Positions 1 through 8,800 of a stretch of DNA of 64,000 nt are shown here, piece after piece (within the stretch, counting starts at the first letter, position 1; the number at the start of each line of letters is the position of its first letter). The position numbers were made by a program, and so were the translations under genes. The stretch comes from Prochlorococcus sp. MIT 1300 (GTDB lineage Bacteria > Cyanobacteriota > Cyanobacteriia > PCC-6307 > Cyanobiaceae), in the NCBI RefSeq assembly GCF_034092375.1, contig NZ_CP139302.1, positions 806,001-870,000 on the forward strand, in the 5' to 3' direction. Below the pieces are notes generated by a model. The model saw only the letters and a program-made list of their open reading frames with translations, did not search any database and had not been told where the DNA came from.

Positions 1-2
1 AT

Positions 3-413
3 CTACTTGGTCGTGCACCATCCAATCAAAGCGAAGTCATTCACCACATTGTAAATATCAATAATTATGGTATTTTCTTTCATATAGATTCTTTAATAGA
101 CTCAGTAGAGTACGAAGTAAATTTCGGTTCATATATAGTGCCTTATATAAGGTCTTGGACTTCAGAGGTTGGCCTGCAAACATCAAATTTCAACCACATG
201 GCTCAAATAACTCAAAGTTACGCGACAAGTGACAACGCCATACACCAGAGAAAGACTCTTGCGGATTCTCCGGGGGGAAATAGTCAACTCATAGATGGCA
301 TGGCAAAAGGCAAACAGAATCAAATTCCTTTCCCTTCTTACCCAACAAAAACCACCTCAAAGAAAGACTCCCCAAAGAATGCCCAAAACCAAAATTTGGA
401 AATAAAACAATAA
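3..413 (+). CDS. ppeC: Phycobilisome-type linker polypeptide, C-terminal part (phycoerythrin-associated, partial)
   Basis: An open frame enters from the left edge with no start in the window, so only about the last 136 residues are visible. They match the second half of the PBS-linker domain: LLGRAPSNQSEV near the beginning, then the stretch ending GSYIVPYIRSWTSEVGLQT. A polar Lys/Asn/Gln-rich tail of about 30 residues follows. Linkers of this family organise phycobiliprotein assemblies at the thylakoid surface. The phycoerythrin lyase genes directly downstream suggest it is the phycoerythrin-bound linker reported as ppeC in low-light Prochlorococcus. A GTG at 138 lies inside the domain and is not the real start. 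The family is confident; the exact gene name is inferred from context. Confidence 0.85.
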   Translation, partial: LLGRAPSNQSEVIHHIVNINNYGIFFHIDSLIDSVEYEVNFGSYIVPYIRSWTSEVGLQTSNFNHMAQITQSYATSDNAIHQRKTLADSPGGNSQLIDGMAKGKQNQIPFPSYPTKTTSKKDSPKNAQNQNLEIKQ

Positions 414-554
414 AACCCCTGAAATAAAGGCGAAACTGCTATCTCAGCACGCCAAGCATGCTAGAAAAAGAGAAGAACAGGGCGAATGGAACCCTGTCAA
501 GCTCAATGATCCCTGAGGAAGGGCCTAAACCAAGTCTCTAACAACAATCGATCA

Positions 555-728
555 ATGTCTCTGCTGCGTCCCCCTTCCAACGAAAGACCGGGTGAACAGT
601 CTGCCCAAACTCCCTCTGGGAAGAAAGTTCCTATGGCCATGTCAATGATGGTTGACTCAATGGTTCGAATGATTCAAAAGGCAAGCAACAACCATTCAGA
701 CATAAATCACGAAACTACAGGCGAATAA
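555..728 (+). CDS. Small hypothetical protein between linker gene and cpeS
   Basis: A 57-codon ORF with an ATG start sits in the gap between the linker gene and cpeS and ends 4 bases before the cpeS start codon. The product is polar and Pro/Ser-rich at the front (MSLLRPPSNERPGEQSAQ) with a Met-rich, probably amphipathic segment in the middle (VPMAMSMMVDSMVRMIQ). I see no cysteine pair, signal peptide or membrane segment. The tight spacing to cpeS suggests co-transcription and possible translational coupling. I do not recognise a family. It could be a real small protein of the phycoerythrin cluster or a chance ORF. Confidence 0.45.
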   Translation: MSLLRPPSNERPGEQSAQTPSGKKVPMAMSMMVDSMVRMIQKASNNHSDINHETTGE

Positions 729-732
729 ATTT

Positions 733-1266
733 ATGGAAATTGAGCAGTTCGTTGCTCAAAGCAAGGGAGAATGGCGCTCAATGAGAAGCGCACACTCACT
801 GGCATTCCAACAATTTGAAGATGTTATAAGTAAAATATCTATTAAATTACTAAGCACTGATGATCGAAAAGTCAGAGATCTCATAAGAGCTAATTCTTCC
901 TATAAGCATTTGCCTATTTCCCCTTTCTTGATTCATTGGGAAGCAGATACTGATTGGGAAGTTAATACAGCTTCTCAAGTCAACTCAGGTACATGCATTT
1001 TAGTGCCTATGCCCCTATCAGAACATTCTGGATTCATGCTTAGAAGCGTGGGCTACACAGAAGCAACTAAAGCAGTCTCTAAATACGAGTTTCTATCAGA
1101 TGGCACATTTTCAATGAAAACTGAATACGATCATTCGCTAGTAGAAGAAAAAATTTGGTTTATATCTACTCATGTCAGATGTCGGTCATCAGTGATTCGC
1201 ACCTCAAAGGGATCAGGTGTTTTGCAGACCTCATTCGCCTCAGAAGTTCGTCGTATAAATACTTAG
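733..1266 (+). CDS. cpeS: CpeS-type phycobiliprotein (phycoerythrobilin) lyase
   Basis: A 177-residue protein of the CpeS/CpcS lyase family, a lipocalin-like beta barrel that attaches bilins by thioether bonds to cysteines equivalent to position 82 of phycobiliproteins. The N-terminus FVAQSKGEWRSMRSAHSLAF is typical of the family, where a short helix precedes the barrel, and the length is normal. It starts at an ATG 4 bases after the 57-residue ORF and is followed 21 bases later by cpeT on the same strand, so the linker, small ORF, cpeS and cpeT probably form one transcript. The likely substrates are the cpeA and cpeB products encoded about 4 kb away. Confidence 0.92.
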   Translation: MEIEQFVAQSKGEWRSMRSAHSLAFQQFEDVISKISIKLLSTDDRKVRDLIRANSSYKHLPISPFLIHWEADTDWEVNTASQVNSGTCILVPMPLSEHSGFMLRSVGYTEATKAVSKYEFLSDGTFSMKTEYDHSLVEEKIWFISTHVRCRSSVIRTSKGSGVLQTSFASEVRRINT

Positions 1267-1287
1267 CATATTAATAATATTTATAAA

Positions 1288-1896
1288 GTGGAAACTCAGG
1301 CTATTTTAAGATTCGCAAAAACTATTTCTGGACACTACAATAACAAAGAACAAGCACAAAATGATCCCGTACATTTTGCGAATATAAACATATTTTTTCG
1401 ACCACTTGCCTGGGACATTTTCAGGGGGCCAGCATTTTATTCAGAGCAAAGTTACGATTATGCTCCTTGGAGCCCATATAGACAGGCTCTTCATAAATTA
1501 ACTATAAAAAATGAAAAATTTATATTAAATAACTATAAGATAAAACACCCTTTAAGGCTTGCTGGATCTGGCTTTAAGCCTGACTTATTAAAAGAACTTA
1601 AACACTGCACATACGAAGAAAGGCGTGGGTGCTCTATGCATTTTATAGAAACAAAATTTGGCAACTATAAAGGGAGCGTTGAGCCAGGCAATAGCTGCCT
1701 AATATACAGAGAAGGGAAAGAAACATTCTTAGAGAGTATTGTGGAATTTAACGAAGATATTTGGATTAGCCATGATAGAGGCCTATGCAAAGAAACGAAT
1801 CAACAAATATGGGGCTCTAGATTTGGAGCATTATCCTTTACCAGGGTAAAAAACCTTGGAGAAAATCTTGAGGAAAGTTGGGTTTATTCAAAGTAA
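1288..1896 (+). CDS. cpeT: CpeT-type phycobiliprotein lyase
   Basis: A 202-residue protein of the CpeT/CpcT family. These lyases attach a bilin to the beta-subunit cysteine near position 165, which corresponds to Cys163 of the CpeB encoded here. Visible family features include HYNNKEQAQ near the front, the FFRPL and GPAFYSEQSYDY segments, and YRQALHKL. The start is a GTG at 1288, since no ATG fits the conserved N-terminus. It lies 21 bases after cpeS and its stop is only 9 bases from the stop of the convergent cpeY gene. Confidence 0.9.
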   Translation: METQAILRFAKTISGHYNNKEQAQNDPVHFANINIFFRPLAWDIFRGPAFYSEQSYDYAPWSPYRQALHKLTIKNEKFILNNYKIKHPLRLAGSGFKPDLLKELKHCTYEERRGCSMHFIETKFGNYKGSVEPGNSCLIYREGKETFLESIVEFNEDIWISHDRGLCKETNQQIWGSRFGALSFTRVKNLGENLEESWVYSK

Positions 1897-1905
1897 CTCC
1901 GAAGA

Positions 1906-3228
1906 TCAATCTCGAAAAACCAAACCTGCTTTTTGCCGGACAAAATAATTAGGGTCTTGCTTAAGCCGTAACCAGCGATTGTTAGCAATTATGAGTTGAT
2001 CGCTTCTCAGAATGTTTTCTATCGCAATGATTGCAGCATACCTAGATACCCAGAATCTAGTGCTATCTGGATCCGTAAAGTAATCTAGATAATTCATTGC
2101 TCTAACAGGATTTATTTCTGAAAGTGTGACTATTGACAATGGTTTAAATTTCATAAAGTCAGGCCAATAAATATCCAAAGATCTAATAAGAAATGACTCT
2201 ATTTCTTTTATCTCCTGTTCTCCCCAATCAGGGATGGCCCTAAAGAGACTAATTAAAAAGTAAATAGCTCCATAGTCTTTACTTGCCTTTTTCAAATAAA
2301 ACCCCAACTTAGGAGAAATCTCATCTGATTTATATTCCTGAAGTGTCTTTAAGGCTAAATAGCAACGACTAAAGTCGGTACCAAAAAGCTCCTCAAAAAG
2401 AAAGTCAATTGTAGGTGGTGCATCATATTTGTGAACAAGATTTAAATTACTGGGTTTATCAAATATAAATGAATCAACAACTTCTATGGGTCGAAACCCT
2501 TGGAAATAGTCTAGCCCCTCAGGCCATAAGGACTCAAATGCTCTTAGTCTAAAGGAAACAGATACTGGCGCCTTTAAAACTGCAGGTAGAAGATCTAATG
2601 AGCCAAAATCAATTGCATCCTGAATAGCAGAATGCCTCTGGTTTTGATTAGGCAAAAGTAAATGTTCCTCTAATTCTTCAATAAAACACTTTTCGCCTGA
2701 TAGTTGAGATAGTGCTGCTATTGAAGCGCCACGAATACTTTCCGATGTATTTGAGTTGTATAAAAAAGTCCTGATTTTTTCTACGGCTGAATAAACCTTC
2801 ATCCCAGCAAGACATTGGATCAGGTTTCTTGTATTTTGCCTTGGATCATCTAAAAGTTCAATAATCACTTTATGAAGAGCATTGTCGTTACAGTTCAGAA
2901 CCTTCAAAGCCCAGGCTGCATTCTCAGTCAGATAAGGATCACTAGTCTTTAGACATTTCCCAATAACTGGAATTGAACTTTTTGAACCTAACGTTGCCAA
3001 GCCTTCAACAGCTTTTCTCTTTGCTATTAAAACAGCCTGATCATTATCCTCAGACTCAAGTAAGTTTAAAAGTGCTTTTTCGGTTTTACTGCCTGGGTAT
3101 TTAATCAAATGAAAAACTGCCTTATAATAATCACTAACTAACTTTAATTCAGAAACAGGTGTGGATAAAATTTGAAGGGCTTCTTTTTGGCTAAGTGGTG
3201 GGAGGTTGTCAAAAGGACTGTATGTCAC
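1906..3228 (-). CDS. cpeY: CpeY-like HEAT-repeat bilin lyase subunit
   Basis: A 440-residue protein built of HEAT/PBS-lyase repeats. The N-terminal pattern (NLPPLSQKEALQIL, then SDYYKAVFHLIKYP) and length match CpeY. CpeY with its partner CpeZ attaches phycoerythrobilin to the alpha-subunit cysteine at canonical position 82 (Cys73 of the shortened CpeA here). The start is a GTG at 3228. It is transcribed away from the MpeU/CpeF-like gene at 3444, with about 215 bases of shared upstream region. Assignment to CpeY rather than another E/F-type lyase rests on length and neighbourhood. Confidence 0.82.
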   Translation of the reverse strand: MTYSPFDNLPPLSQKEALQILSTPVSELKLVSDYYKAVFHLIKYPGSKTEKALLNLLESEDNDQAVLIAKRKAVEGLATLGSKSSIPVIGKCLKTSDPYLTENAAWALKVLNCNDNALHKVIIELLDDPRQNTRNLIQCLAGMKVYSAVEKIRTFLYNSNTSESIRGASIAALSQLSGEKCFIEELEEHLLLPNQNQRHSAIQDAIDFGSLDLLPAVLKAPVSVSFRLRAFESLWPEGLDYFQGFRPIEVVDSFIFDKPSNLNLVHKYDAPPTIDFLFEELFGTDFSRCYLALKTLQEYKSDEISPKLGFYLKKASKDYGAIYFLISLFRAIPDWGEQEIKEIESFLIRSLDIYWPDFMKFKPLSIVTLSEINPVRAMNYLDYFTDPDSTRFWVSRYAAIIAIENILRSDQLIIANNRWLRLKQDPNYFVRQKAGLVFRD

Positions 3229-3443
3229 TTAAGCTCATCGTTAAGGATCAAAGCCTTACAAAAAAATAGGTATTGAAAGCTTATAACTATAAAAAATATC
3301 TTAATAGATCAAGAAGCATATAATCAAACAAATAAATTATGCAATTCTTATAACTCTTTTTCAAAGGAATCTTTCTAGCCAGTTACCATTAGGTTTAAAT
3401 GCAATGATTTCAGTCCATAATTGAGCTCCGCAATCAAGATGAA

Positions 3444-4334
3444 TTGGACCGAGACCCTCAGTTGCCACCCAATCAACTTGATACCCGTCTCACTAAAGAC
3501 GAGGCAACAAAGCTGGCTAATGAAGTAAAGACTTTGCTGAGGGCGGGGCAAACACCAGCAAAAGATGCTGAAAACATAAGCAAACTGGTAGCAGGGCTAG
3601 GAGATTCAAGAGGGCTACTTCGCAGAACCTTTGCAGAAGGCCTTGGCACAATTGGCAACGCAGCATTACCTGCCCTCTGCCATGCTCTTAGACATCATCC
3701 TGACGTAACTGTTAGGAGAGCCGCTGCAAAGTCCCTCAGGCTGGTAGGGGATCCAATTGCGCTTCCCCATCTTCTAGAAGCCCTTATCAACGACCAAGAC
3801 CCTGTAGTTCAGGGCTCAAGCGTTGGCGCAATGGCCACATTTGGGGAAGATGCTGTTGAACTATTACTTCAAGTGCTGATAAGTCCAACAAGCAACGCGA
3901 CTCAAAGCGGCTTAGCCAGTTGGGGTTTGGCATTTGTAGGCGCAAAAGCACCAAGGGCATTAAAAAAAGCCGCTCTCTCAAAAAATGCCAATGTCCGAGC
4001 TGCTGCGATAGCAGCCCTTGGGGAGCAGATCCAATCTTTAAATGATATAGAAGCCAAATCGATAGTAATCAATTCACTAACCGACGAATCGGGAGATGTT
4101 CGCGCTGAAGCAACAGCACTCATAGGAGAATTAAATGAGCCAAAGTGGGCTATACCTTTTTTAAAGAGAAAGCTCAAAGATTCAAATTCACATGTTCGAA
4201 TAAATGCAACTTTGGCATTAATGAAACTTGGCTCAAATGATGAGTTACAAGAACTTGAGATACGTGCAAAGGAAGAGAATGATGAAAAAGTCTTAGATGT
4301 TATTAAATTAGCAATTACGCGCCTAAAGAAATGA
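3444..4334 (+). CDS. MpeU/CpeF-like HEAT-repeat bilin lyase-type protein
   Basis: A 296-residue protein made almost entirely of HEAT/PBS-lyase repeats, for example LLRRTFAEGLGTIGNAALPA, VRRAAAKSLRLVGDPIALP and VRINATLALMKLGS. Length and repeat layout fit the MpeU/MpeV/CpeF group, whose members act in bilin attachment to phycoerythrin subunits. The related Prochlorococcus gene has been called mpeX. If CpeF-like, its target would be the doubly linked bilin at beta Cys50/Cys61, both of which are present in the CpeB encoded here. The only usable start is TTG at 3444, because the frame closes upstream at 3405. It converges on cpeZ with 17 bases between stops. Confidence 0.75.
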   Translation: MDRDPQLPPNQLDTRLTKDEATKLANEVKTLLRAGQTPAKDAENISKLVAGLGDSRGLLRRTFAEGLGTIGNAALPALCHALRHHPDVTVRRAAAKSLRLVGDPIALPHLLEALINDQDPVVQGSSVGAMATFGEDAVELLLQVLISPTSNATQSGLASWGLAFVGAKAPRALKKAALSKNANVRAAAIAALGEQIQSLNDIEAKSIVINSLTDESGDVRAEATALIGELNEPKWAIPFLKRKLKDSNSHVRINATLALMKLGSNDELQELEIRAKEENDEKVLDVIKLAITRLKK

Positions 4335-4351
4335 CTCTTATGGAGATCTAT

Positions 4352-4963
4352 TTAACTTTTAAATGTTGACAATGAAGCCAAGACACTTTCATGGATCAAA
4401 CTGTCTTGAGTTTCATCACAAAGTAATTGTTCTAGGCAGTCTCTAGCAGACGGGTGGTTGATTTCACCCAAAGCCGTCACAGCCGCCAAAACACCTAAAA
4501 GATTTTTACCTCTAGAAATCTTGATGAGGACAGGAAGGCCTTGCTCACCAAGTTGTCTCAACAATGTAACGAGAGTCAATGTTTGTTCCGGGTTTTCTTC
4601 TTCAAGGACTTTTTCAACCAAAACTATCACTTCTTCAGGGAAAGGGACATTATCAACTCCTGCTGCAATCTGCACAAGAACCTTAATGCAACTTGTCCTA
4701 ATTGTGCGGTCTTGAGTTGACTTAAATACCTCTATTACTGGACCTAAAGAACTTTTTCCAAAAGCACCCAGAGCTTTCACATATACACGCCTTAAGTCAA
4801 TCTTCTCATGACCAAGACAAGCTAATAGTCTTGGCAAGGACTCTTCAGGCCAATATTTGACCATCTTCATATATGCATCTTTATTGATAATTGGATTTGG
4901 ATGAAGTAAATCATCAAAAAGTCGATCTAGGGCTGAGTTATCCTTATCATTTGACCCATTCAT
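4352..4963 (-). CDS. cpeZ: CpeZ-like HEAT-repeat bilin lyase/chaperone
   Basis: A 203-residue HEAT-repeat protein whose length and position match CpeZ. CpeZ partners CpeY in phycoerythrobilin attachment to alpha phycoerythrin and is thought to stabilise the subunits. Repeats are visible in the LPRLLACLGHEKIDLRRVYV segment and near the C-terminus (VLAAVTALGEINHPSARDCL). It lies 98 bases downstream of cpeA on the same strand and may be read through from the cpeBA promoter. Confidence 0.8.
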   Translation of the reverse strand: MNGSNDKDNSALDRLFDDLLHPNPIINKDAYMKMVKYWPEESLPRLLACLGHEKIDLRRVYVKALGAFGKSSLGPVIEVFKSTQDRTIRTSCIKVLVQIAAGVDNVPFPEEVIVLVEKVLEEENPEQTLTLVTLLRQLGEQGLPVLIKISRGKNLLGVLAAVTALGEINHPSARDCLEQLLCDETQDSLIHESVLASLSTFKS

Positions 4964-5061
4964 CTAATCAAAATAAAAGTGAACGAAAGTAAAGGAGAAA
5001 AACACACTAGATATAATACAAAATGACGCATAAACTTTTTATCATAAAATCATCCTTATCT

Positions 5062-5529
5062 TCAAGATAAAGCATTTATAAGATAATCAAGGAGTGATTT
5101 AAACTCAGTAGCAGCCTGCTGATCCATATCTCTAGGTACACAAACTCTGTCACGGATATGGGCGAAAGCTTCTATGTAAGCGGCCGTAGGTAAGCGTTGG
5201 GCACGAATAACTTCCCTCATGCCAGCTATTCCCCACTCATCTAGAGGTCCTGTTCCACCTGTAACTAGGCAATAATTAATAAGACGGAGATAATGATGAA
5301 TATCTCTTGAACATTTATCTTTATTAGCCTGATCATATGAACCATTGCGATATATAGCATCGACTGCGTCTGCAGTTACTTTGTCAATACCTGAGGCGAG
5401 CTTTTCAGCCGCCGCCATCCTCGCTGGAGCACGATCAAAAGAACCTTTTACAGCTTCTATATCACTCATTGTTGGGAAGCGACCAGCTGCATCAGCTGAA
5501 GTCACCACAGTCGTGACAGCAGATTTCAT
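5062..5529 (-). CDS. cpeA: Phycoerythrin alpha subunit (shortened form)
   Basis: A 155-residue globin-fold phycobiliprotein recognisable from SDIEAVKGSFDRAPARMAAA, GGTGPLDEWGIAGMREV and EFKSLLDYLINALS. Alpha phycoerythrin is normally 164 residues. About nine residues are missing in the loop after AIYRNGSYDQA, just before the first bilin site. Both usual bilin cysteines are kept: Cys73 in NKDKCSRD (canonical 82) and Cys130 in DRVCVPRD (canonical 139). A third cysteine, Cys87 in INYCLV, stands where Ser is usual. The gene follows cpeB by 55 bases. This is the reduced phycoerythrin (PE-III type) of low-light Prochlorococcus, which has no full phycobilisome. Confidence 0.95.
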   Translation of the reverse strand: MKSAVTTVVTSADAAGRFPTMSDIEAVKGSFDRAPARMAAAEKLASGIDKVTADAVDAIYRNGSYDQANKDKCSRDIHHYLRLINYCLVTGGTGPLDEWGIAGMREVIRAQRLPTAAYIEAFAHIRDRVCVPRDMDQQAATEFKSLLDYLINALS

Positions 5530-5584
5530 TGTTTGCTTTCTACTAGAGAGCTTGTAATTTTCATAGGGATTTGATCAAGCAAAA

Positions 5585-6133
<549 letters not shown>

Positions 6134-6558
6134 TTAGAGGACAGGACCATTTGGAACTGAGTGTCTGACAACCCACAAACAAAGTGTCATCAAGAGGCTT
6201 TGGGAAATTAATGGCAGTTGTGATACTCACGTTGAAGACAGTGAGGAATCCAGACCCCCGAGACTTAAACCTCAAGATCAGACAAATTTGAATGTATAAA
6301 TGGTTATGCAGCCTAGTAAACCTACGCCTTGGCTCTTCTTGGCTTATAAGGATGAGAAGTTACCGCAATGCTTCGTAACTGAAGCCTTGCCACAACCTCA
6401 TCAAATAAATCGAGAAAAATCTAGCCATTCCAAGTAAACGGCGGCATGAAAGCTTCAAGGCCTTTGATTTAGTTTCTTGATCTGAAAGGGATGAATCCCT
6501 CCCCAAGAGGAATTTCCAATCAGAATTGCCTCTAGATTTGACATGAGATTATTGATCT
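6134..6558. other. Divergent intergenic region upstream of cpeB
   Basis: These 425 bases separate cpeB on the minus strand from a small gene on the plus strand and must carry the cpeBA promoter. I find no tRNA, repeat array or clear rho-independent terminator. The one structured item is a 45-codon ORF at 6300-6437, listed separately. The length is unusual for this compact segment, where most gaps are below 150 bases. Confidence 0.5.
6300..6437 (+). CDS. Possible small protein upstream of cpeB (hypothetical)
   Basis: A 45-codon ORF starts with ATG right after an in-frame TAA and has a second ATG two codons on. The translation has a protein-like feel (PTPWLFLAYKDEKLPQCFV) followed by a polar tail. 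There is no obvious strong ribosome binding site and no family I recognise. It could equally be a chance ORF in a leader or an untranslated regulatory region. Confidence 0.25.
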   Translation: MVMQPSKPTPWLFLAYKDEKLPQCFVTEALPQPHQINREKSSHSK

Positions 6559-6786
6559 ATGTTGGAGCCCACTCAAATAGAACTTGAACAATCAATCCAA
6601 GAACTAACTATCTATAGAGACCGCCTTAGGTTAGAAGTCATCAATATCGCTCAAAAGCTAAGGATGCCTCCTAAGAAAGTGGACTCAACATTAAAAGAGC
6701 ACCCTGAACTAAAAAAAATTGAGAAAGTGCTTTCCCAGCTCAAGTCTCAACAACTGCAAGGGAAGTCAAGAAATAAAGCGACCTAA
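6559..6786 (+). CDS. Small conserved-looking helical protein
   Basis: A 75-residue protein, highly charged and probably all helical with coiled-coil character: heptad-like Leu/Ile spacing in IELEQSIQELTIYRDRLRLE and a Lys/Gln-rich end. It has no signal peptide, membrane segment or cysteine. It looks like one of the small conserved hypothetical proteins of marine picocyanobacteria, but I cannot name a family. It precedes the ABC exporter gene on the same strand by 96 bases. Confidence 0.6.
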   Translation: MLEPTQIELEQSIQELTIYRDRLRLEVINIAQKLRMPPKKVDSTLKEHPELKKIEKVLSQLKSQQLQGKSRNKAT

Positions 6787-6882
6787 AAGGCTGAAAAAAT
6801 TCGAGGGGCGGCTGCGGCGCTGGCTCCCTGTCGAAGCATGCTCACCAATTGGGCCATAGGGTTATTTGACCCCTGAGAAAGC

Positions 6883-8736
6883 TTGGGTTTGGCTGCAGGT
6901 TCTTGGATACGCAGCGAAACGATCTCAGAGATAAGGCGACTAATCGCCTATCTCCCTCGGAGACGTTTACGCACCTTGCTTGTGCTGGTGCCAATATCGA
7001 TGATGCCTGGCATCATCGATTTGGCTTCTATAGCCGTGGTTGGGCGGCTTATGGGAGCTCTTGTTGGCTCGAAATTAGCGAACCTCCTTCCTGGCATAAA
7101 ATTCTTTGGTGGAGATGGCATTGATCAAAGCCTTTGGCTAATAGGAATTTTTATCGTTCTTGCATGGCTTGCCTCAGTCACAAAGATTTCACTTAGATTT
7201 CTCCAATATCGCCTAACAGCACAGGTTTGGGGAGATATATCTAGTCTTCTACATTCTAAATTACTTGTACAAACTTATTCTTATCATCTTCTACAAGGTA
7301 GAGGTAAGTTCTCAGCATTATTACTAAGTAATGCAAAAAGAGTTTCGGAATCGACTGTAATTCCATTCTTACTGATGTTAAGCGCAATCCCATCAGTACT
7401 CTTACTTTCCTTGGGGATACTTTTTGTAGGAAAACTCCTCTCAGTAGGACTAATAATATCTCTTGTTATTGCTTATCTTGTAATATCAATAATTGCCACT
7501 CCATATCTTCGTCATTCAGCAAAAGGCAGGCTTAGAAATGAACAAAGGGCTTCTAGCCTTTTACTCGAAACTCTTGGAGCCTTTTCTGAAGTCAAGCTTA
7601 GCCAAACACAAACTTATTTCAACCATAGATTTAATTCAACTATACGCTCTACTCAAAGATATGTATGGATCAGCGAGTTGTTACCAGAAATCCCTCGAAT
7701 ACTTATAGAGCCTTTTGGTATCACAATGATATTTATAGTTGGCGCATTACCTGCATTAATTAGTGCAGACCCTGATCGAATTAGAGGAATAATTCCTTTC
7801 CTTGCATCAGTTGCAGTGGCAGCACTACGACTTACACCACCACTTCAGGATATTTTCAGATCAATCACACAGCTCCGTGGAGGACTTCCCCATGTGAGTG
7901 AACTACTGGAAGTTCTAGATCTTCCATCTCAATCTCCTACTATTTCTTCAAAAGGTGTTCCCAGTCCGGAAGGTATATTTCCAAGGAATACTATTAGTCT
8001 AAAGGAAGTTAGCTATAAATACAGTGAAGATTCTCCATGGATCTTAAATAATTTGAATCTTAATATTCCAGTAGGATCGAGGGTAGCCTTAGTTGGTCGA
8101 ACAGGAAGTGGCAAATCAACAACTGCGAATCTTCTTCTTGGCTTACTTCATCCACAAAAAGGAAACTTAGAGCTGGACGGTGTACCTGTTACCCCCTTGG
8201 ACCTGCCTGCCTGGCAAGTGAATTGCGCGCATGTTCCTCAATCAATCAATCTTCTAAATACAAATGTAATAGAGAATGTAGCCTTTGGAATTGAGGAAGA
8301 ACTTGCCGAGCTTGACAGAATATGGGATTCTCTAGAAGCAGCTCAACTGGCTGACTTTGTAGCGGAACTTCCTTATGGTCTCTATACACCATTTGGAGAA
8401 AATGGCGTCCAACTTTCTGGAGGACAGCGTCAACGCTTAGGGCTTGCCCGTGCTTTTTATAGAGATGCAAAATTTTTGGTTCTGGATGAAGCCACCAGTG
8501 CGCTTGACAATAGAACAGAACTTGACCTAATAGAATCCTTACAACTTCTAGGCAGACGATGCACAACATTAGTTATCGCACATCGCCTAAGTACTGTTCA
8601 AAGATGTGATTGTATATACGAATTCGAAGATTGTGGCATAAAAGCATCCGGTACATTTGAACAGCTATGCAATTCCTCAGAAAGCTTTAGAGACCTTGCT
8701 TCACTGGCTAGTCAAAGGAATAAATATAATATATAA
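6883..8736 (+). CDS. ABC exporter, fused permease and ATPase (MsbA-like)
   Basis: A 617-residue half-transporter: membrane domain over roughly residues 25-330 with several hydrophobic helices, and nucleotide-binding domain over about 365-600. Walker A is GRTGSGKST near 405, the signature LSGGQRQRL near 509, Walker B FLVLDEATSAL near 533, and the switch His in IAHRLSTV near 566. The architecture fits MsbA-type lipid or lipid-linked glycan exporters that work as homodimers in the inner membrane. No ATG precedes the conserved N-terminal region; TTG at 6883 or 6889 is the likely start. Convergent neighbours encode glycan synthesis, suggesting a surface-polysaccharide substrate, but the substrate is not visible from sequence. 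Confidence 0.88.
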   Translation: MGLAAGSWIRSETISEIRRLIAYLPRRRLRTLLVLVPISMMPGIIDLASIAVVGRLMGALVGSKLANLLPGIKFFGGDGIDQSLWLIGIFIVLAWLASVTKISLRFLQYRLTAQVWGDISSLLHSKLLVQTYSYHLLQGRGKFSALLLSNAKRVSESTVIPFLLMLSAIPSVLLLSLGILFVGKLLSVGLIISLVIAYLVISIIATPYLRHSAKGRLRNEQRASSLLLETLGAFSEVKLSQTQTYFNHRFNSTIRSTQRYVWISELLPEIPRILIEPFGITMIFIVGALPALISADPDRIRGIIPFLASVAVAALRLTPPLQDIFRSITQLRGGLPHVSELLEVLDLPSQSPTISSKGVPSPEGIFPRNTISLKEVSYKYSEDSPWILNNLNLNIPVGSRVALVGRTGSGKSTTANLLLGLLHPQKGNLELDGVPVTPLDLPAWQVNCAHVPQSINLLNTNVIENVAFGIEEELAELDRIWDSLEAAQLADFVAELPYGLYTPFGENGVQLSGGQRQRLGLARAFYRDAKFLVLDEATSALDNRTELDLIESLQLLGRRCTTLVIAHRLSTVQRCDCIYEFEDCGIKASGTFEQLCNSSESFRDLASLASQRNKYNI

Positions 8737-8800
8737 AGAGTGCACAAAACAGGTCTTCCCCCTATCGGCTTTGACTCCAAATGATTCACTCCTCGCTAAA

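Noticed and set aside
8246-8569. 107-codon ORF antisense to the ABC exporter ATPase domain
   Set aside because: It lies entirely opposite conserved ATPase motifs and has biased, non-protein-like composition; a shadow frame.
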